From NCBI RefSeq assembly GCF_003583925.1, contig NZ_QYCN01000016.1, positions 1 through 45,896 of the forward strand: a stretch of DNA of 45,896 nucleotides, written 5' to 3'. Positions 32,160-41,823 of this stretch are shown piece after piece. Position numbers and translations under genes: made by a program. Below the pieces are notes generated by a model. The model did no database searches and was not told the DNA's origin. It saw only the letters and a list, made by a program, of their open reading frames with translations. Origin of the DNA: Hymenobacter rubripertinctus. Lineage in GTDB: Bacteria > Bacteroidota > Bacteroidia > Cytophagales > Hymenobacteraceae. Numbering within the stretch: the first letter of the stretch is position 1; every line of letters starts with the position of its first letter.

Positions 32160-33542
32160 TTAGATGCTTGCAAACTGCCGGTTTACTGGTTGGGCAATCA
32201 GGCGCCGCCTCTTCTTGCTTTTAACGGGAATGCTATCCTGTAGTATGAACAAGGCTGTTACATAAAAAGGCCACATCGGAATCCGATAGCGAACTAAATT
32301 GCCGAAATTGCCGGAAGTAATAGCAGTGCCGATAGCGAAGAGTAGAGAAAAAACTATACAAAATAGCACGAGCGGGGTACTGCCAATTCGACCGAATGTG
32401 CGGAATAAACCAGTTTTGCGAAATACTTGGATAGTTAAATAAGTAATCCAGAGAATTTCTAATCCTGAAAGAAGCATTACTGGATTACTTACCTCCCACA
32501 TAAAAGGTCGAAAAAGGCCGATCACAATGGCTTTAGGAGCTAATTTAGGAATATCTGCCGGTCCGGTAAAATCGTCCATGGCATAGCCAGAGTTTCCCAT
32601 GCCTCGGCCTTTGTCAGTATCGCTATGGCTGATGCTGTTATGATAAGTTGACGCTACAGTTGCGCGATCCTCAATCTTATCAAAATCGTAGTTTTTATTA
32701 CCAGAAGCAACCGACTGACTCACGGCCAGCCCGACTGCTCCTCCTAACACAATCATGATGGGCATAACCAGTGCCCGCAGTGCGCCTGATCTAATCCGGG
32801 CACTATACTGGGTAGTTACCCACAACATGACCGGTGGGATAAAACTGATCAGGATATAAATCTTGACTGACTTCAAAACAAACCCCGCAACTAGTATTGC
32901 TACTATAGCATGAATTAGTTTAGTACGAGCAACAAATAGATTGTAAAAGGCGAAAAACATCCAGCCTAACGCACCTAAACAAAGAGCATCTTTAGAAATT
33001 CCAGAACCCCAAAAAAATACTGAAGGAATAAAAAATACTGCAATAGCCAATTGTTTATAAAGGCGAGGGTAAAGTCTGAGAAATGTATTGTATAAAGCCC
33101 ATACCCCAGAAAAACTAATGAAGGCAAACATGAGTGCCATAACAGAATATGTGTGAAAACAGAATAAGCCCAAAAAGCCACATACTTTCACAATAAAATA
33201 TTCTGTTTCAGCGGCAAACCAATGCATCTGCACGGCATATTTAGCCATGGAGCCATCGGCAATACCGTCGGCGGAGAGTAGAAGCTTGATTCCTACACTG
33301 GGTGAATCAAAGAAAGCTTCATGAATTGTTTTGCTTTCGTTATAGTAATTCATGGTGTCGCCGCCACCATAATAAAACTGATAAATAAGGCCCAGTGAAA
33401 TAGCTCCGAAAAATTTTACCGTTAGCGCCGGAATAAAATATTTTTTGGTTAATGCATTCGTGAAACGTTTACGCAGCGCGAAGGCCAGGCCATAGAGCAA
33501 GCCCAGGTAAAGCGGCGTCAAGAAAAGATCCTTCAGTTCCAT
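32160..33542 (-). CDS. polytopic membrane protein, candidate Wzy-type polymerase
   Basis: A 460-residue protein with about 10-12 helices, starting MELKDLFLTPLYLGLLYG. An early periplasmic-type loop (YQFYYGGGDTMNYYNESKTI) is rich in aromatic and charged residues; FWGSGISKDALCLGALGW recalls the helix-start motif of EpsG/Wzy-type polymerases; a large loop between helices is hydrophilic (KNYDFDKIEDRATVASTYHN); and SGNFGNLVRYRIPMWPFYVT ends the domain, with arginines as expected for a polymerase. The DNA is AT-rich compared with its neighbours, common for wzy genes. No decisive family match is possible by eye, so Wzy is a hypothesis. Confidence 0.65.
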   Translation of the reverse strand: MELKDLFLTPLYLGLLYGLAFALRKRFTNALTKKYFIPALTVKFFGAISLGLIYQFYYGGGDTMNYYNESKTIHEAFFDSPSVGIKLLLSADGIADGSMAKYAVQMHWFAAETEYFIVKVCGFLGLFCFHTYSVMALMFAFISFSGVWALYNTFLRLYPRLYKQLAIAVFFIPSVFFWGSGISKDALCLGALGWMFFAFYNLFVARTKLIHAIVAILVAGFVLKSVKIYILISFIPPVMLWVTTQYSARIRSGALRALVMPIMIVLGGAVGLAVSQSVASGNKNYDFDKIEDRATVASTYHNSISHSDTDKGRGMGNSGYAMDDFTGPADIPKLAPKAIVIGLFRPFMWEVSNPVMLLSGLEILWITYLTIQVFRKTGLFRTFGRIGSTPLVLFCIVFSLLFAIGTAITSGNFGNLVRYRIPMWPFYVTALFILQDSIPVKSKKRRRLIAQPVNRQFASI

Positions 33543-33554
33543 GCGGGGGGCAAA

Positions 33555-34808
33555 CTATTTAGCCTTCAGGTAGGCCTTAGCCTCCCGGTACTGTTCCGAT
33601 TTGCGGTCCGATTTATTCAGAACCACGGAGTAGTAGCGGCGGGCGGCGGCGGCATCGTTGGCCTTGTCGGCCAGGCGGGCCAGGGCCAGATTGGCGAACA
33701 TGTAAAAGCCGTAGTTGGTTTCACCGCTCATCTCGGCGAAGACGATGCACCGCTGGTAATATTCCCGGGCTTTCTGGAGGTCCTTGTAACGGTTTTGCAG
33801 CAGGAAGGCCAGAAAATAGGTTGCGTAACGCCCACTGTTGGCCTCGTAGCCGGGCATACCGCGGTTGAGCTTGTCGAGAATATCGCGGCTCACCCGCTCA
33901 CATTCGCGGAAATCAGCTGCCTGGAAGCAGGCATTGGCGTATATGCGCTGGAAATAGCCGTTTTCGGGGTAAGTAGTTGCCAGATACCGGGCCACGGGCA
34001 AGGCTTCCTCGGGCTTGTTCTCCTCATTGAACAGGATGCGTAACAAGAAGGCCCGGGCTTCCGGACCAACGTACACCCCATTGTCGGCTACGTTGCGCAG
34101 TTGCTGCAAGCCCAGTTTCTTGTTGCCCTTGGGAAAGAACAGCAATACGGGCTTCAGAAGCGGGTAATTTTCCGGGATCCAGACGGCGTAGTAATTAAAC
34201 AGGGCCTGGCCAAACAGAAACTCGGGACTCAGGCCATTGGCCTCCTTGCTTTTTTCGAGATAGTCCAGGGCGCGTTTGGCACCCACGGTAGCTTTGCGCC
34301 AGTCGTGGCGCTCGGCGTGCAAGCGGGCATCGAAGCCGTAGCCGGCCGCGAGAAAAAAGCAGGCTTCGTAGTTCTTTTTGTCGGCGCGGTACATGGCCTC
34401 GCCCTTGGCGATGGTGGTATCCATGTAAGCAAAGAACTGCTTGTCGTAGAGGGTGGTGCGGATGCCCGCCGGCACAATTTTCCACCACGTACTCAGCCCC
34501 AGCAGAAAGTAGGGCATGGGGTGGTTGGGGTAGCGGCGGCGCAGGCTGCGGAATTGCCGCTCGGCCTTATCGTACTTGAAGTTGTAGAGGTTGTACACGG
34601 CCCCCTCCAACTCGGTCTGAATATCCTTGTCGAGCAGCAGCCAGCCCTTGGTGTCGACGGCGGCGGGCGCTACATCCACGTTCTCCAGCCGTACCTGCCG
34701 CACCGTATCGGGCAGGGGAGCCGGGGCAATTGTGTCGGGTTGCTGCGCACGTGCAGCCAGGGGCAGCAAGAGGAGAAGCAACAGGACAAATTGGAGGCGT
34801 TGGCGCAT
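33555..34808 (-). CDS. exported TPR-repeat protein
   Basis: A 417-residue protein with a signal peptide (MRQRLQFVLLLLLLLPLAARA, cut before QQP). Residues 75-400 are helical hairpins with TPR spacing, for example YKFDKAERQFRSLRRRYPNH-type units (LYNFKYDKAERQFRSLRRRY), PYFLLGLSTWW, FFLAAGYGFDARLHAER, and ALARLADKANDAAAARRYYS. No catalytic domain. It likely acts as a periplasmic or outer-membrane scaffold. It ends 12 bases before the ATG of the Wzy-like gene downstream, so both form one minus-strand unit and may act together in polymer handling; inference. Confidence 0.85.
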   Translation of the reverse strand: MRQRLQFVLLLLLLLPLAARAQQPDTIAPAPLPDTVRQVRLENVDVAPAAVDTKGWLLLDKDIQTELEGAVYNLYNFKYDKAERQFRSLRRRYPNHPMPYFLLGLSTWWKIVPAGIRTTLYDKQFFAYMDTTIAKGEAMYRADKKNYEACFFLAAGYGFDARLHAERHDWRKATVGAKRALDYLEKSKEANGLSPEFLFGQALFNYYAVWIPENYPLLKPVLLFFPKGNKKLGLQQLRNVADNGVYVGPEARAFLLRILFNEENKPEEALPVARYLATTYPENGYFQRIYANACFQAADFRECERVSRDILDKLNRGMPGYEANSGRYATYFLAFLLQNRYKDLQKAREYYQRCIVFAEMSGETNYGFYMFANLALARLADKANDAAAARRYYSVVLNKSDRKSEQYREAKAYLKAK

Positions 34809-34893
34809 ATCTGGAGTAAAGTTGTGGCTTCAAACAGTAGCTGAACTATGCTCTACCTCGCCCATCTGAGAGGCTAAAGTAGAACATTTGACG

Positions 34894-34901
34894 TAGTTTT
34901 G
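34894..34901 (+). promoter_or_regulatory. -7 box for the M42 peptidase gene
   Basis: TAGTTTTG matches TAnnTTTG, 19 bases before the ATG at 34921. No TTTG at the -33 distance. Confidence 0.4.
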
Positions 34902-34920
34902 GACAAATAAGATACGGCCC

Positions 34921-35835
34921 ATGCACCTTTTACAAGCCCTTTGCCAGATTCCTGCCCCGGCTGGCAACGAAGCCCCCCTGACCGAGTTCCTGCTGCGCTA
35001 CATTGACCAGCACCAGGCGGAGTGGGACACTCCGCCAACCGTGCTGGCAGGGGGAGAGTTCCAGGATTGCATTATTCTGATATTCGGCACGCCGCGAACG
35101 GCCGTTTTTGCCCACCTCGACAGCATCGGCTTTACCGTTCGCTACGGCCGGCAGCTGGTGAAAATAGGAGGACCCGCCGTGGAGTCCGGTTACCGTCTGG
35201 TGGGCCAGGACAGCCAGGGGGAAATTGACTGCACGCTGGTCGTGGACGAGCAGACCGGGGCGTTGAGCTACGACTTTCACCGCGACCTGGACCGGGGGAC
35301 GGAGCTCACCTTTCACTGCGACTTCCGACAAACCGCCACCACCGTGCAAAGCTGCTACCTCGATAACCGCCTCGGCGTCTGGAACGCGCTGCGCCTCTGC
35401 GAAACGCTGACCGACGGCATCGTGGCCTTCTCGTGCTGGGAAGAGCATGGCGGCGGTTCGGTGGCCTACCTGGCCAAGTACATCTACGAAACCTACGGGG
35501 TGCACCAGGCCCTGATTTCCGACATCACCTGGGTCACGGAAGGTGTGCGGCCCGGGCTGGGCGTAGCCATTTCCCTACGCGACTCGCTGATTCCGCGCCG
35601 CAGCTACGTGGAGCGTATCCGGCGCATCGCCGAGGCGGCCGGCGTGCCCCACCAGCTGGAAGTGGAAGGCAGCGGCGGCTCCGATGCCAAAGAGCTTCAG
35701 CACGGAGCCCAGCCCTGGGACTGGTGCTTCATCGGGGCTGCGGAGGACAACGTGCATTCCCCGCACGAAATGGTGGACAAGCGCGACATCGAGAGCATGC
35801 TGGCCCTGTATCAGGTGCTGCTGCGGGAATTGTAG
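34921..35835 (+). CDS. M42-type metallo-aminopeptidase (FrvX-like)
   Basis: A 304-residue dinuclear zinc peptidase of clan MH. Metal and catalytic sites are visible in order: AHLDSIGF (H and D), YLDNRLGVW (bridging D), CWEEHGGG (the EE pair), ISDITWV (D) and NVHSPHEMV (last H). It starts MHLLQALCQIPAPAGNEAPL, typical for this family. Most M42 enzymes are about 340-360 residues, so this is short, but all motifs are kept. It faces away from the TPR gene. A TAGTTTTG -7-like box is at 34894-34901. Confidence 0.88.
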   Translation: MHLLQALCQIPAPAGNEAPLTEFLLRYIDQHQAEWDTPPTVLAGGEFQDCIILIFGTPRTAVFAHLDSIGFTVRYGRQLVKIGGPAVESGYRLVGQDSQGEIDCTLVVDEQTGALSYDFHRDLDRGTELTFHCDFRQTATTVQSCYLDNRLGVWNALRLCETLTDGIVAFSCWEEHGGGSVAYLAKYIYETYGVHQALISDITWVTEGVRPGLGVAISLRDSLIPRRSYVERIRRIAEAAGVPHQLEVEGSGGSDAKELQHGAQPWDWCFIGAAEDNVHSPHEMVDKRDIESMLALYQVLLREL

Positions 35836-35906
35836 GCTTGCGTTGATCCGCCCAAAGCGGCGTGGGCCGGGGGAACGGTGGGGGCAAAGTTGGCAGAAAG
35901 GTAAAG

Positions 35907-35937
35907 CTTGAGTATTAGGTAATAAACTCTATTTTAC
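35907..35937 (+). promoter_or_regulatory. candidate promoter of hppA
   Basis: CTTG at 35907-35910 is 19 bases from TATTTTAC at 35930-35937, one mismatch to TTTG and two to TAnnTTTG, at the ideal Bacteroidota spacing. The ATG of hppA is at 35993. Confidence 0.4.
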
Positions 35938-35992
35938 CCGTCCAAAATGCTCTTTCCTACCTCTCAACCAACTCACCCATCTCCCACCGCTT

Positions 35993-38194
35993 ATGATGTC
36001 TGTTCTTTACGCAGTGCCCGCTTTGGGCGTACTGGCTCTTGTATATACCTGGATTCGCTCGGGCTGGGTAAGCCGGCAGGATGCTGGCGACGACCGGATG
36101 CGCACCATTGCCGGCTACATTGCCGACGGGGCCATTGCCTTTCTGAAAGCCGAATACCGCGTGATGGTTATTTTCGGCCTCCTCGCGTCTGTGTTTCTCT
36201 TCTACTTAGGCAGTACCGGCGAAAAGTCGAGCCCGGTTATCGTGGTGGCGTTTCTGATTGGAGGCGTATTTTCGGCCCTGGCGGGCTTCATCGGGATGAA
36301 GATTGCTACCAAGGCCAACGTGCGCACGGCCCAGGCGGCCCGCACCAGCCTGAGTAAGGCCCTGAACGTATCGTTTTCGGGCGGCTCGGTGATGGGCATG
36401 GGCGTGGCCGGACTGGCCGTGCTGGGCCTGGGCTCCCTGTTCATCGTGTTCTACCAGTTGTTCGTGGTGAACCGGGGCGGCGGAGCCAATGGCATTGAGA
36501 TGGAAACAGCCCTGGAAGTCCTCACGGGCTTCTCGCTAGGGGCCGAAAGCATTGCCCTGTTTGCCCGGGTGGGCGGCGGTATCTACACCAAGGCCGCCGA
36601 CGTGGGGGCCGACCTCGTGGGCAAGGTAGAAGCCGGCATTCCCGAAGACGACCCCCGCAACCCCGCCACCATCGCCGATAACGTGGGCGACAACGTGGGC
36701 GACGTGGCCGGTATGGGTGCCGACCTGTTCGGCTCCTACGTGGCTACCATTCTGGCCACCATGGTGCTGGGCCGGGAAGTAGTGGCCCGCGGCGACCAGT
36801 TCGAGGGCCTTTCACCCATTCTGCTCCCGATGGTAATTGCCGCCATGGGCATTGTGGCCTCCCTGATCGGGATTCTGTGCGTGCGCGTGAAGGAGGGCGG
36901 CAACGTCCAGGCGGCCCTCAACCTGGGCAACTACGTGTCGGTGGTGGTATCGGGCATCGCCTCGTTCTTCATCATCCGCTGGATGCTGCCCACCGAGGAC
37001 CTGCTGATTCGGGGCGTCACGTTCAACGCCATGAACGTGTTCTACGCCGTGGTAGTGGGCCTGATTGTGGGCACGCTGATGAGCATCATCACGGAGTACT
37101 ACACGGCCATGGGCAAGCGGCCGGTGCTGAGCATCGTGCGCCAAAGCTCCACGGGCCACGCCACCACCGTTATCGGAGGGCTGGCCGTGGGCATGGAAAG
37201 CACCGTGCTCCCAATTATCGTGCTGGCGGCGGGTATCATTTTCAGCTACGAGTGCGCCGGCCTCTACGGCGTGGCCATTGCGGCAGCCGGCATGATGGCT
37301 ACTACCGCCATGCAGCTCGCCATCGACGCCTTCGGTCCCATTGCCGACAACGCCGGCGGCATTGCCGAAATGAGCGAGCTGCCCAAGGAAGTGCGCGAAC
37401 GGACCGATATTCTGGACGCCGTGGGCAACACCACCGCCGCCACCGGCAAGGGCTTCGCCATTGCCTCCGCCGCCCTTACCTCGTTGGCTTTGTTCGCGGC
37501 CTTCATGGGCACGGCCAACATCACGAGCATCGACATCAGCAACGCCCGGGTGCTGGCGGGCCTGTTTGTGGGGGCCATGATTCCGTTCATCTTCTCGGCC
37601 CTGGCTATTTCGGCGGTGGGTCGGGCGGCGATGGCGATGGTGCAGGAAGTGCGCCGCCAGTTCCGTGAAATTCCGGGCATCATGGAGGGCACGGGCCGCC
37701 CCGAATATGAGAAGTGCGTAGCCATTTCAACCCAGGCTGCCATCCGGGAAATGATGCTGCCCGGGGCCATTGCCCTGGTGGTACCCGTGCTGGTGGGCTT
37801 CACAATGGGCCCCGAAGTGCTGGGCGGTACCCTGGCCGGCGTGACGGTGAGCGGAGTGCTGATGGCCATGTTCCAGAGTAATGCCGGCGGAGCCTGGGAC
37901 AACGCCAAAAAGTCGTTCGAGAAGGGCGTGATGATTGATGGCGTAATGCAGTTCAAAGGCTCCGAGGCCCACAAAGCCTCCGTAACCGGCGACACCGTGG
38001 GCGACCCGTTCAAGGATACCTCCGGCCCGAGCATGAACATCCTCATCAAGCTCATGAGCATCGTGTCGCTGGTCATTGCCCCCCACATTGCCGCTCCCGA
38101 GCGCGGCGTGGCCCAGGAACCCGCCGCCCCCGCTACCCACGTGCGCGCCGTAATGGCCCCCGCCCCCGATGCGCCCGTGCTGGTGCGTCGTTAG
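35993..38194 (+). CDS. hppA: membrane-bound proton- or sodium-pumping pyrophosphatase
   Basis: A 733-residue integral membrane pump that splits pyrophosphate and moves H+ or Na+ out of the cytoplasm. About 16 helices are seen. The catalytic loop [20 protein letters not shown], the [19 protein letters not shown] segment and the late GGAWDNAKK segment are all intact. [15 protein letters not shown] has Ala before the second Thr region rather than Lys, which is the pattern of K+-dependent enzymes; the choice between H+ and Na+ cannot be made by eye. A ~35-residue alanine/proline-rich tail ([19 protein letters not shown]) is extra. Standalone gene. Confidence 0.96.
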   Translation: MMSVLYAVPALGVLALVYTWIRSGWVSRQDAGDDRMRTIAGYIADGAIAFLKAEYRVMVIFGLLASVFLFYLGSTGEKSSPVIVVAFLIGGVFSALAGFIGMKIATKANVRTAQAARTSLSKALNVSFSGGSVMGMGVAGLAVLGLGSLFIVFYQLFVVNRGGGANGIEMETALEVLTGFSLGAESIALFARVGGGIYTKAADVGADLVGKVEAGIPEDDPRNPATIADNVGDNVGDVAGMGADLFGSYVATILATMVLGREVVARGDQFEGLSPILLPMVIAAMGIVASLIGILCVRVKEGGNVQAALNLGNYVSVVVSGIASFFIIRWMLPTEDLLIRGVTFNAMNVFYAVVVGLIVGTLMSIITEYYTAMGKRPVLSIVRQSSTGHATTVIGGLAVGMESTVLPIIVLAAGIIFSYECAGLYGVAIAAAGMMATTAMQLAIDAFGPIADNAGGIAEMSELPKEVRERTDILDAVGNTTAATGKGFAIASAALTSLALFAAFMGTANITSIDISNARVLAGLFVGAMIPFIFSALAISAVGRAAMAMVQEVRRQFREIPGIMEGTGRPEYEKCVAISTQAAIREMMLPGAIALVVPVLVGFTMGPEVLGGTLAGVTVSGVLMAMFQSNAGGAWDNAKKSFEKGVMIDGVMQFKGSEAHKASVTGDTVGDPFKDTSGPSMNILIKLMSIVSLVIAPHIAAPERGVAQEPAAPATHVRAVMAPAPDAPVLVRR

Positions 38195-38222
38195 GGGAGG
38201 GAAATAGCGTTGAAATAAGGGG

Positions 38223-38314
38223 CTGTCATTCCGACGAAGGAGGAATCTGGGCAAAGCCGGTGAACGAAACTGTTCAACGAATTGCCCCGGATTCCTCCTT
38301 CGTCAGAATGACAG
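38223..38314 (+). repeat. 92-nt palindromic repeat, copy 1
   Basis: CTGTCATTCCGACGAAGGAG... pairs with ...CTCCTTCGTCAGAATGACAG over about 30 bp with two non-Watson-Crick positions. The loop has a small inner hairpin (TGAAC/GTTCA). A nearly identical copy in opposite orientation is at 39734-39825. It sits just after hppA and before the hpt promoter. Confidence 0.85.
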
Positions 38315-38352
38315 TTCCTGCGTCGAATCAGTCACCAATCCACCCATTCCGC

Positions 38353-38360
38353 TACCTTTG
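38353..38360 (+). promoter_or_regulatory. -7 box of hpt
   Basis: TACCTTTG matches TAnnTTTG, 36 bases before the ATG at 38396. Confidence 0.45.
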
Positions 38361-38395
38361 CCCGGCCCGCTCACCCACGGCCCAACCCCAAACGG

Positions 38396-38935
38396 ATGAC
38401 TCCGGACCATATTTCGCTGCATAACAAGCAGTTCGAGCCCTACCTGTCGGCTCAGGAGCTGACGACGGCCATTCGGGACGTCGCCGCCCGCCTCAACCAG
38501 GAGTACGCCGGCCAGCAGCTGCTGTTCGTGGTGGTGCTCAACGGATCGTTCATGTTCGCCGCCGATTTGCTGAAGGAAATCAGTCTGCCCTGCGAGGTCT
38601 GCTTTATTCGGGTGGCCTCCTACCAGGGCACCAGCAGCACCGGCGAGGTGAAGCAGGTGCTGGGCCTGACCGAAGACCTGCGCGGCCGCCACGTGGTTAT
38701 TCTGGAAGACATCGTGGATACCGGCCACACCATGCGCATGCTTCTGGATACGCTCGGCGCCCAGGCCCCGGCCTCGCTGGAAGTGGCCACGCTTTTTCTC
38801 AAGCCCGAATGCCTCCAGCACGAACTGGCCCTGCGCTACGTGGGCCTGAGCATTCCCAACGACTTTATCGTGGGCTACGGCCTGGATTTCGACGGTTTGG
38901 GCCGCAACTACCCCGACGTCTACAAGGCCGTATAG
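38396..38935 (+). CDS. hpt: hypoxanthine phosphoribosyltransferase
   Basis: A 179-residue purine-salvage enzyme making IMP (and often GMP) from the base and PRPP. The PRPP site VVILEDIVDTGHTM is at about 100-113. VVLNGSFMFAADL (47-59) is the PPi loop, SYQGTSSTGEV is the mobile catalytic loop and FIVGYGLDFDGLGRN the C-terminal base/dimer segment. Length is usual for bacterial Hpt. It is 121 bases upstream of adk, with which it forms a purine-nucleotide pair. Confidence 0.96.
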   Translation: MTPDHISLHNKQFEPYLSAQELTTAIRDVAARLNQEYAGQQLLFVVVLNGSFMFAADLLKEISLPCEVCFIRVASYQGTSSTGEVKQVLGLTEDLRGRHVVILEDIVDTGHTMRMLLDTLGAQAPASLEVATLFLKPECLQHELALRYVGLSIPNDFIVGYGLDFDGLGRNYPDVYKAV

Positions 38936-39056
38936 GGGTGTTGGGGGCGCTACGCCGGGGCCGTTGCCGGCCGATTGGCGGAGGGGCTTTGCCATTCCTT
39001 GCTTATATTTCCAGAACCCACTCGTTTTCTACTCCCCGCGTACTACTTCGCTACTC

Positions 39057-39680
39057 ATGCTGAATCTCGTGCTCTTCGGCCCTCCCGGGGCCGGTAAAGG
39101 AACGCAAAGCCAGAAGCTGATTGCCCGCTATAATCTGGTTCATCTTTCCACCGGCGACCTGTTGCGCGCCCAGATAACCCAAGGTACGGAACTCGGCCTG
39201 CGGGCTAAAAAGCTCATGGACGAAGGTCTGCTGGTGCCCGATGAAGTGGTAATTGGCATGATCGGCTCGGCCCTGAAGGAAAACAAACAGGCTTCCGGCT
39301 TCATTTTCGACGGTTTCCCGCGTACCGTGCCTCAGGCCGAAAGCCTCGACCGGCTGCTGGCCGAACACGGTACCAACGTCTCGTGCATGGTGGCGCTGGA
39401 AGTGAAGGAAGACGAACTGGTGAAGCGCCTGCTGGAGCGCGGCAAAACCTCCGGCCGCCCCGATGACCAGGACGAAGTCAAAATCAGCAAGCGCGTAACG
39501 GTGTACAACACCGAAACTGCCCAGGTGGCCGGCTACTACGCCCAGCAGAATAAATTCCACGCCCTGAACGGCATTGGAGTGATTGAGGACATCTTCGGCC
39601 AGATCTGCGCTATTCTCGACGAGCAGCAGCCCGCCGCCGCCGAAAGCAGCCAGTCGGCTACCAAAGAAGTAAAAGCGTAA
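39057..39680 (+). CDS. adk: adenylate kinase
   Basis: A 207-residue enzyme interconverting AMP, ADP and ATP. The P-loop GPPGAGKGT is at 8-16, the AMP-binding segment HLSTGDLLRAQI follows, FIFDGFPRTVPQAE is the core motif, and GKTSGRPDDQDEVKISKRV is a short LID without the zinc cysteines, the Bacteroidota form. The ATG at 39057 is used; the longer frame from 38964 precedes a conserved N-terminus. A ~17-residue serine/alanine-rich tail (EQQPAAAESSQSATKEV) is extra. Confidence 0.97.
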   Translation: MLNLVLFGPPGAGKGTQSQKLIARYNLVHLSTGDLLRAQITQGTELGLRAKKLMDEGLLVPDEVVIGMIGSALKENKQASGFIFDGFPRTVPQAESLDRLLAEHGTNVSCMVALEVKEDELVKRLLERGKTSGRPDDQDEVKISKRVTVYNTETAQVAGYYAQQNKFHALNGIGVIEDIFGQICAILDEQQPAAAESSQSATKEVKA

Positions 39681-39733
39681 CTTTGTAGCCGCTGCCCACC
39701 CCGGGCAACGGCCGTATTTTGTCAAATACAGCA

Positions 39734-39825
39734 CTGTCATTCCGACGAAGGAGGAATCTGGGCAATTCGTTGAACAGTTTAGTTCATCGGCTTTGCCCAG
39801 ATTCCTCCTTCGTCGGAATGACCGT
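39734..39825 (-). repeat. 92-nt palindromic repeat, copy 2 (inverted)
   Basis: CTGTCATTCCGACGAAGGAG pairs with CTCCTTCGTCGGAATGACCG with one mismatch near the tip of the outer end. The loop is the reverse complement of the loop in copy 1 apart from two bases, so the two elements are in opposite orientation around hpt-adk. Confidence 0.85.
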
Positions 39826-39851
39826 TTCTTTACCTCCTAGCTCCTCACAAA

Positions 39852-40847
39852 TTGGCTTCCAATAACTTCATCGACTACGTCAAAATCAACTGCCGCTCGG
39901 GCAAGGGGGGCGCGGGTTCGCACCATTTCTTCCGGGCCAAGGGCCTGCCCAACGGTGGCCCCGACGGCGGCGACGGGGGGCGGGGTGGCCACATCATCCT
40001 GGAAGGCAGCTCCCAGCTCTGGACCCTGCTGCACCTGCAATACCGCAAGCACCTGATTGCCCAGGCCGGCGAAGGCGGGGGCGAAAACCTGCGCTCCGGC
40101 AAGCAGGGCGAGGATATTATCATCCAGGTGCCTCTCGGCACGGTAGCCCGTGACGCCGAAACGGGCGAGAAAAAACTCGAAATCACGGAGGACGGGCAGC
40201 GGATTATTCTCACGCCCGGCGGCCGGGGCGGCCTGGGCAACGACCACTTCAAATCGGCCACCAACCAGGCCCCCAGCTACGCCCAGCCCGGCGAGGAGGG
40301 AGTGGATGAGTGGGTAATTCTGGAGCTCAAGCTGCTGGCCGACGTGGGCCTGGTGGGCTTCCCGAACGCGGGCAAAAGCACGCTGCTCTCCGTGGTATCG
40401 GCCGCCACGCCCAAAATTGCCGACTACGCCTTTACCACCCTCACGCCCAACCTGGGCGTAGTAGCCTACCGTGACTATAAGTCGTTCGTGATGGCCGACA
40501 TTCCGGGCATTATTGAGGGCGCGGCCGAAGGCAAAGGCCTGGGCCACCGCTTCCTGCGCCACGTGGAGCGTAACTCCATCCTGCTGTTCATGATTGCCTG
40601 CGACTCGCCCGATATCAACGCCGAGTACCGGGTGTTGCTCAGCGAGCTGGAGCAGTTTAACCCCGACCTGCTGGACAAGAAGCGCCTGCTGGCCATCACC
40701 AAATCCGACATGCTGGACGAGGAGCTGGAAGCTGAAATCCGCGAAACCCTGCCCACGGAGCTGCCCACGGTGTTCATTTCCAGCCTCACCAACAAGAATA
40801 TCCAGCCCCTCAAGGATCTGATCTGGACGGCGCTGCACGCAGAGTAG
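39852..40847 (+). CDS. obgE: Obg GTPase
   Basis: A 331-residue ribosome-associated GTPase for 50S assembly and stress control. The glycine-rich Obg domain is at 1-160 ([37 protein letters not shown]). GTPase motifs are G1 GFPNAGKS (169-176), G3 DIPGIIEG (216-223) and G4 TKSD (283-286). There is no extra C-terminal OCT domain, as in many Bacteroidota. It starts with TTG ([13 protein letters not shown]); no ATG exists upstream in frame, and this N-terminus is the conserved one. Confidence 0.96.
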   Translation: MASNNFIDYVKINCRSGKGGAGSHHFFRAKGLPNGGPDGGDGGRGGHIILEGSSQLWTLLHLQYRKHLIAQAGEGGGENLRSGKQGEDIIIQVPLGTVARDAETGEKKLEITEDGQRIILTPGGRGGLGNDHFKSATNQAPSYAQPGEEGVDEWVILELKLLADVGLVGFPNAGKSTLLSVVSAATPKIADYAFTTLTPNLGVVAYRDYKSFVMADIPGIIEGAAEGKGLGHRFLRHVERNSILLFMIACDSPDINAEYRVLLSELEQFNPDLLDKKRLLAITKSDMLDEELEAEIRETLPTELPTVFISSLTNKNIQPLKDLIWTALHAE

Positions 40848-40866
40848 ATAGTTGAGAAATTAAAAA

Positions 40867-40982
40867 GTTGAGAAGGTAGAAAGTGACCGGTGCCGTGGTC
40901 AGGTGTTTGGCTGTGCAGTAAGCATTCAGCCGCTCGAATCCAGGGTGCTGGCCAGCACTTGCTAACTTTCCACCTTTTTAAC
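40867..40982. repeat. imperfect inverted repeat between obgE and grpE
   Basis: 40867-40886 (GTTGAGAAGGTAGAAAGTGA) pairs with 40963-40982 at 16 of 20 positions. Inside is a perfect palindrome GTGCTGGCCAGCAC at 40945-40958. Without a T run; it looks like another dispersed palindrome family. Confidence 0.5.
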
Positions 40983-41100
40983 TTTCGCACTTCCCCGTGC
41001 CAAACTGACAGCCAAAATGCCTTTGGCCTACTCCTTGCGCCCGGGCATCTGCCCTTAGGCTAATCAAGTGAAAAACCCTTTCCGACGATACTTTTCGAAA

Positions 41101-41670
41101 ATGGCTGACGAACAACAACTGCCCCAGGACGACAATCTGTCGGGCTCCGCTGAGCATATAACCGGTGAAATGACCGATGCAACCCCGCTAACCAGCGTGG
41201 CTGACGCGGCGGAGGAAACTGCCGGCGCCACTAAAACGGAAGCCGAGCTGGCCGACCTCAAGGATAAATACCTGCGCCTCGCCGCCGAATTTGAGAACTA
41301 CAAGCGCCGCACCTCCAAGGAGCGCACCGACCTGTTCAAGACCGCCAACCAGGAGCTGATGGTGGCTCTGCTGCCCGTGCTCGACGATTTCGACCGGGCC
41401 CGCCACCACACCCAGAATACGGACGACGCCAACGCCGTGCGTGAAGCTGTTGACATCATCCACAACAAGCTCCAGAAGACGCTCACCCAGAAGGGCCTGG
41501 TGTCGATGGACGCTCAGGGCAATGCCTTCGACCCCGAGCTGCACGAGGCCATTACCCAGATTCCGGCTCCGTCGGAGGACCTGAAGGGTAAAATCGTGGA
41601 CGAGGTGGAGAAGGGCTACTACCTCGGCGACAAAGTAATCCGCCACGCCAAAGTGGTGCTGGGACAATAA
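41101..41670 (+). CDS. grpE: GrpE nucleotide exchange factor
   Basis: A 189-residue cochaperone of DnaK. After an acidic, disordered N-terminus, a long coiled-coil begins near AELADLKDKYLRLAAEFENY; KRRTSKERTDLFKTANQ and LLPVLDDFDRARHH are family hallmarks. The C-terminal beta domain has GNAFDPELHEAITQIPAP and VEKGYYLGDKVIRHAKVVL. I prefer the ATG at 41101; a GTG at 41068 would add 11 residues (MKNPFRRYFSK) and cannot be excluded. dnaJ follows 153 bases later. Confidence 0.96.
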   Translation: MADEQQLPQDDNLSGSAEHITGEMTDATPLTSVADAAEETAGATKTEAELADLKDKYLRLAAEFENYKRRTSKERTDLFKTANQELMVALLPVLDDFDRARHHTQNTDDANAVREAVDIIHNKLQKTLTQKGLVSMDAQGNAFDPELHEAITQIPAPSEDLKGKIVDEVEKGYYLGDKVIRHAKVVLGQ

Positions 41671-41823
41671 GTGCTAAGCTGTTGGCTGGCAGGAAGTAGC
41701 GGGTAGCTTTCTTTTTGTTTACCAGAATACTGCTCACAAACACACTCTTGTCTCCGGCGTAATCAATAGTCGAACAGAACAAAAGCTGACAGCTAGCCGC
41801 TCTAAGCTAAAAGCTCCCTACTT

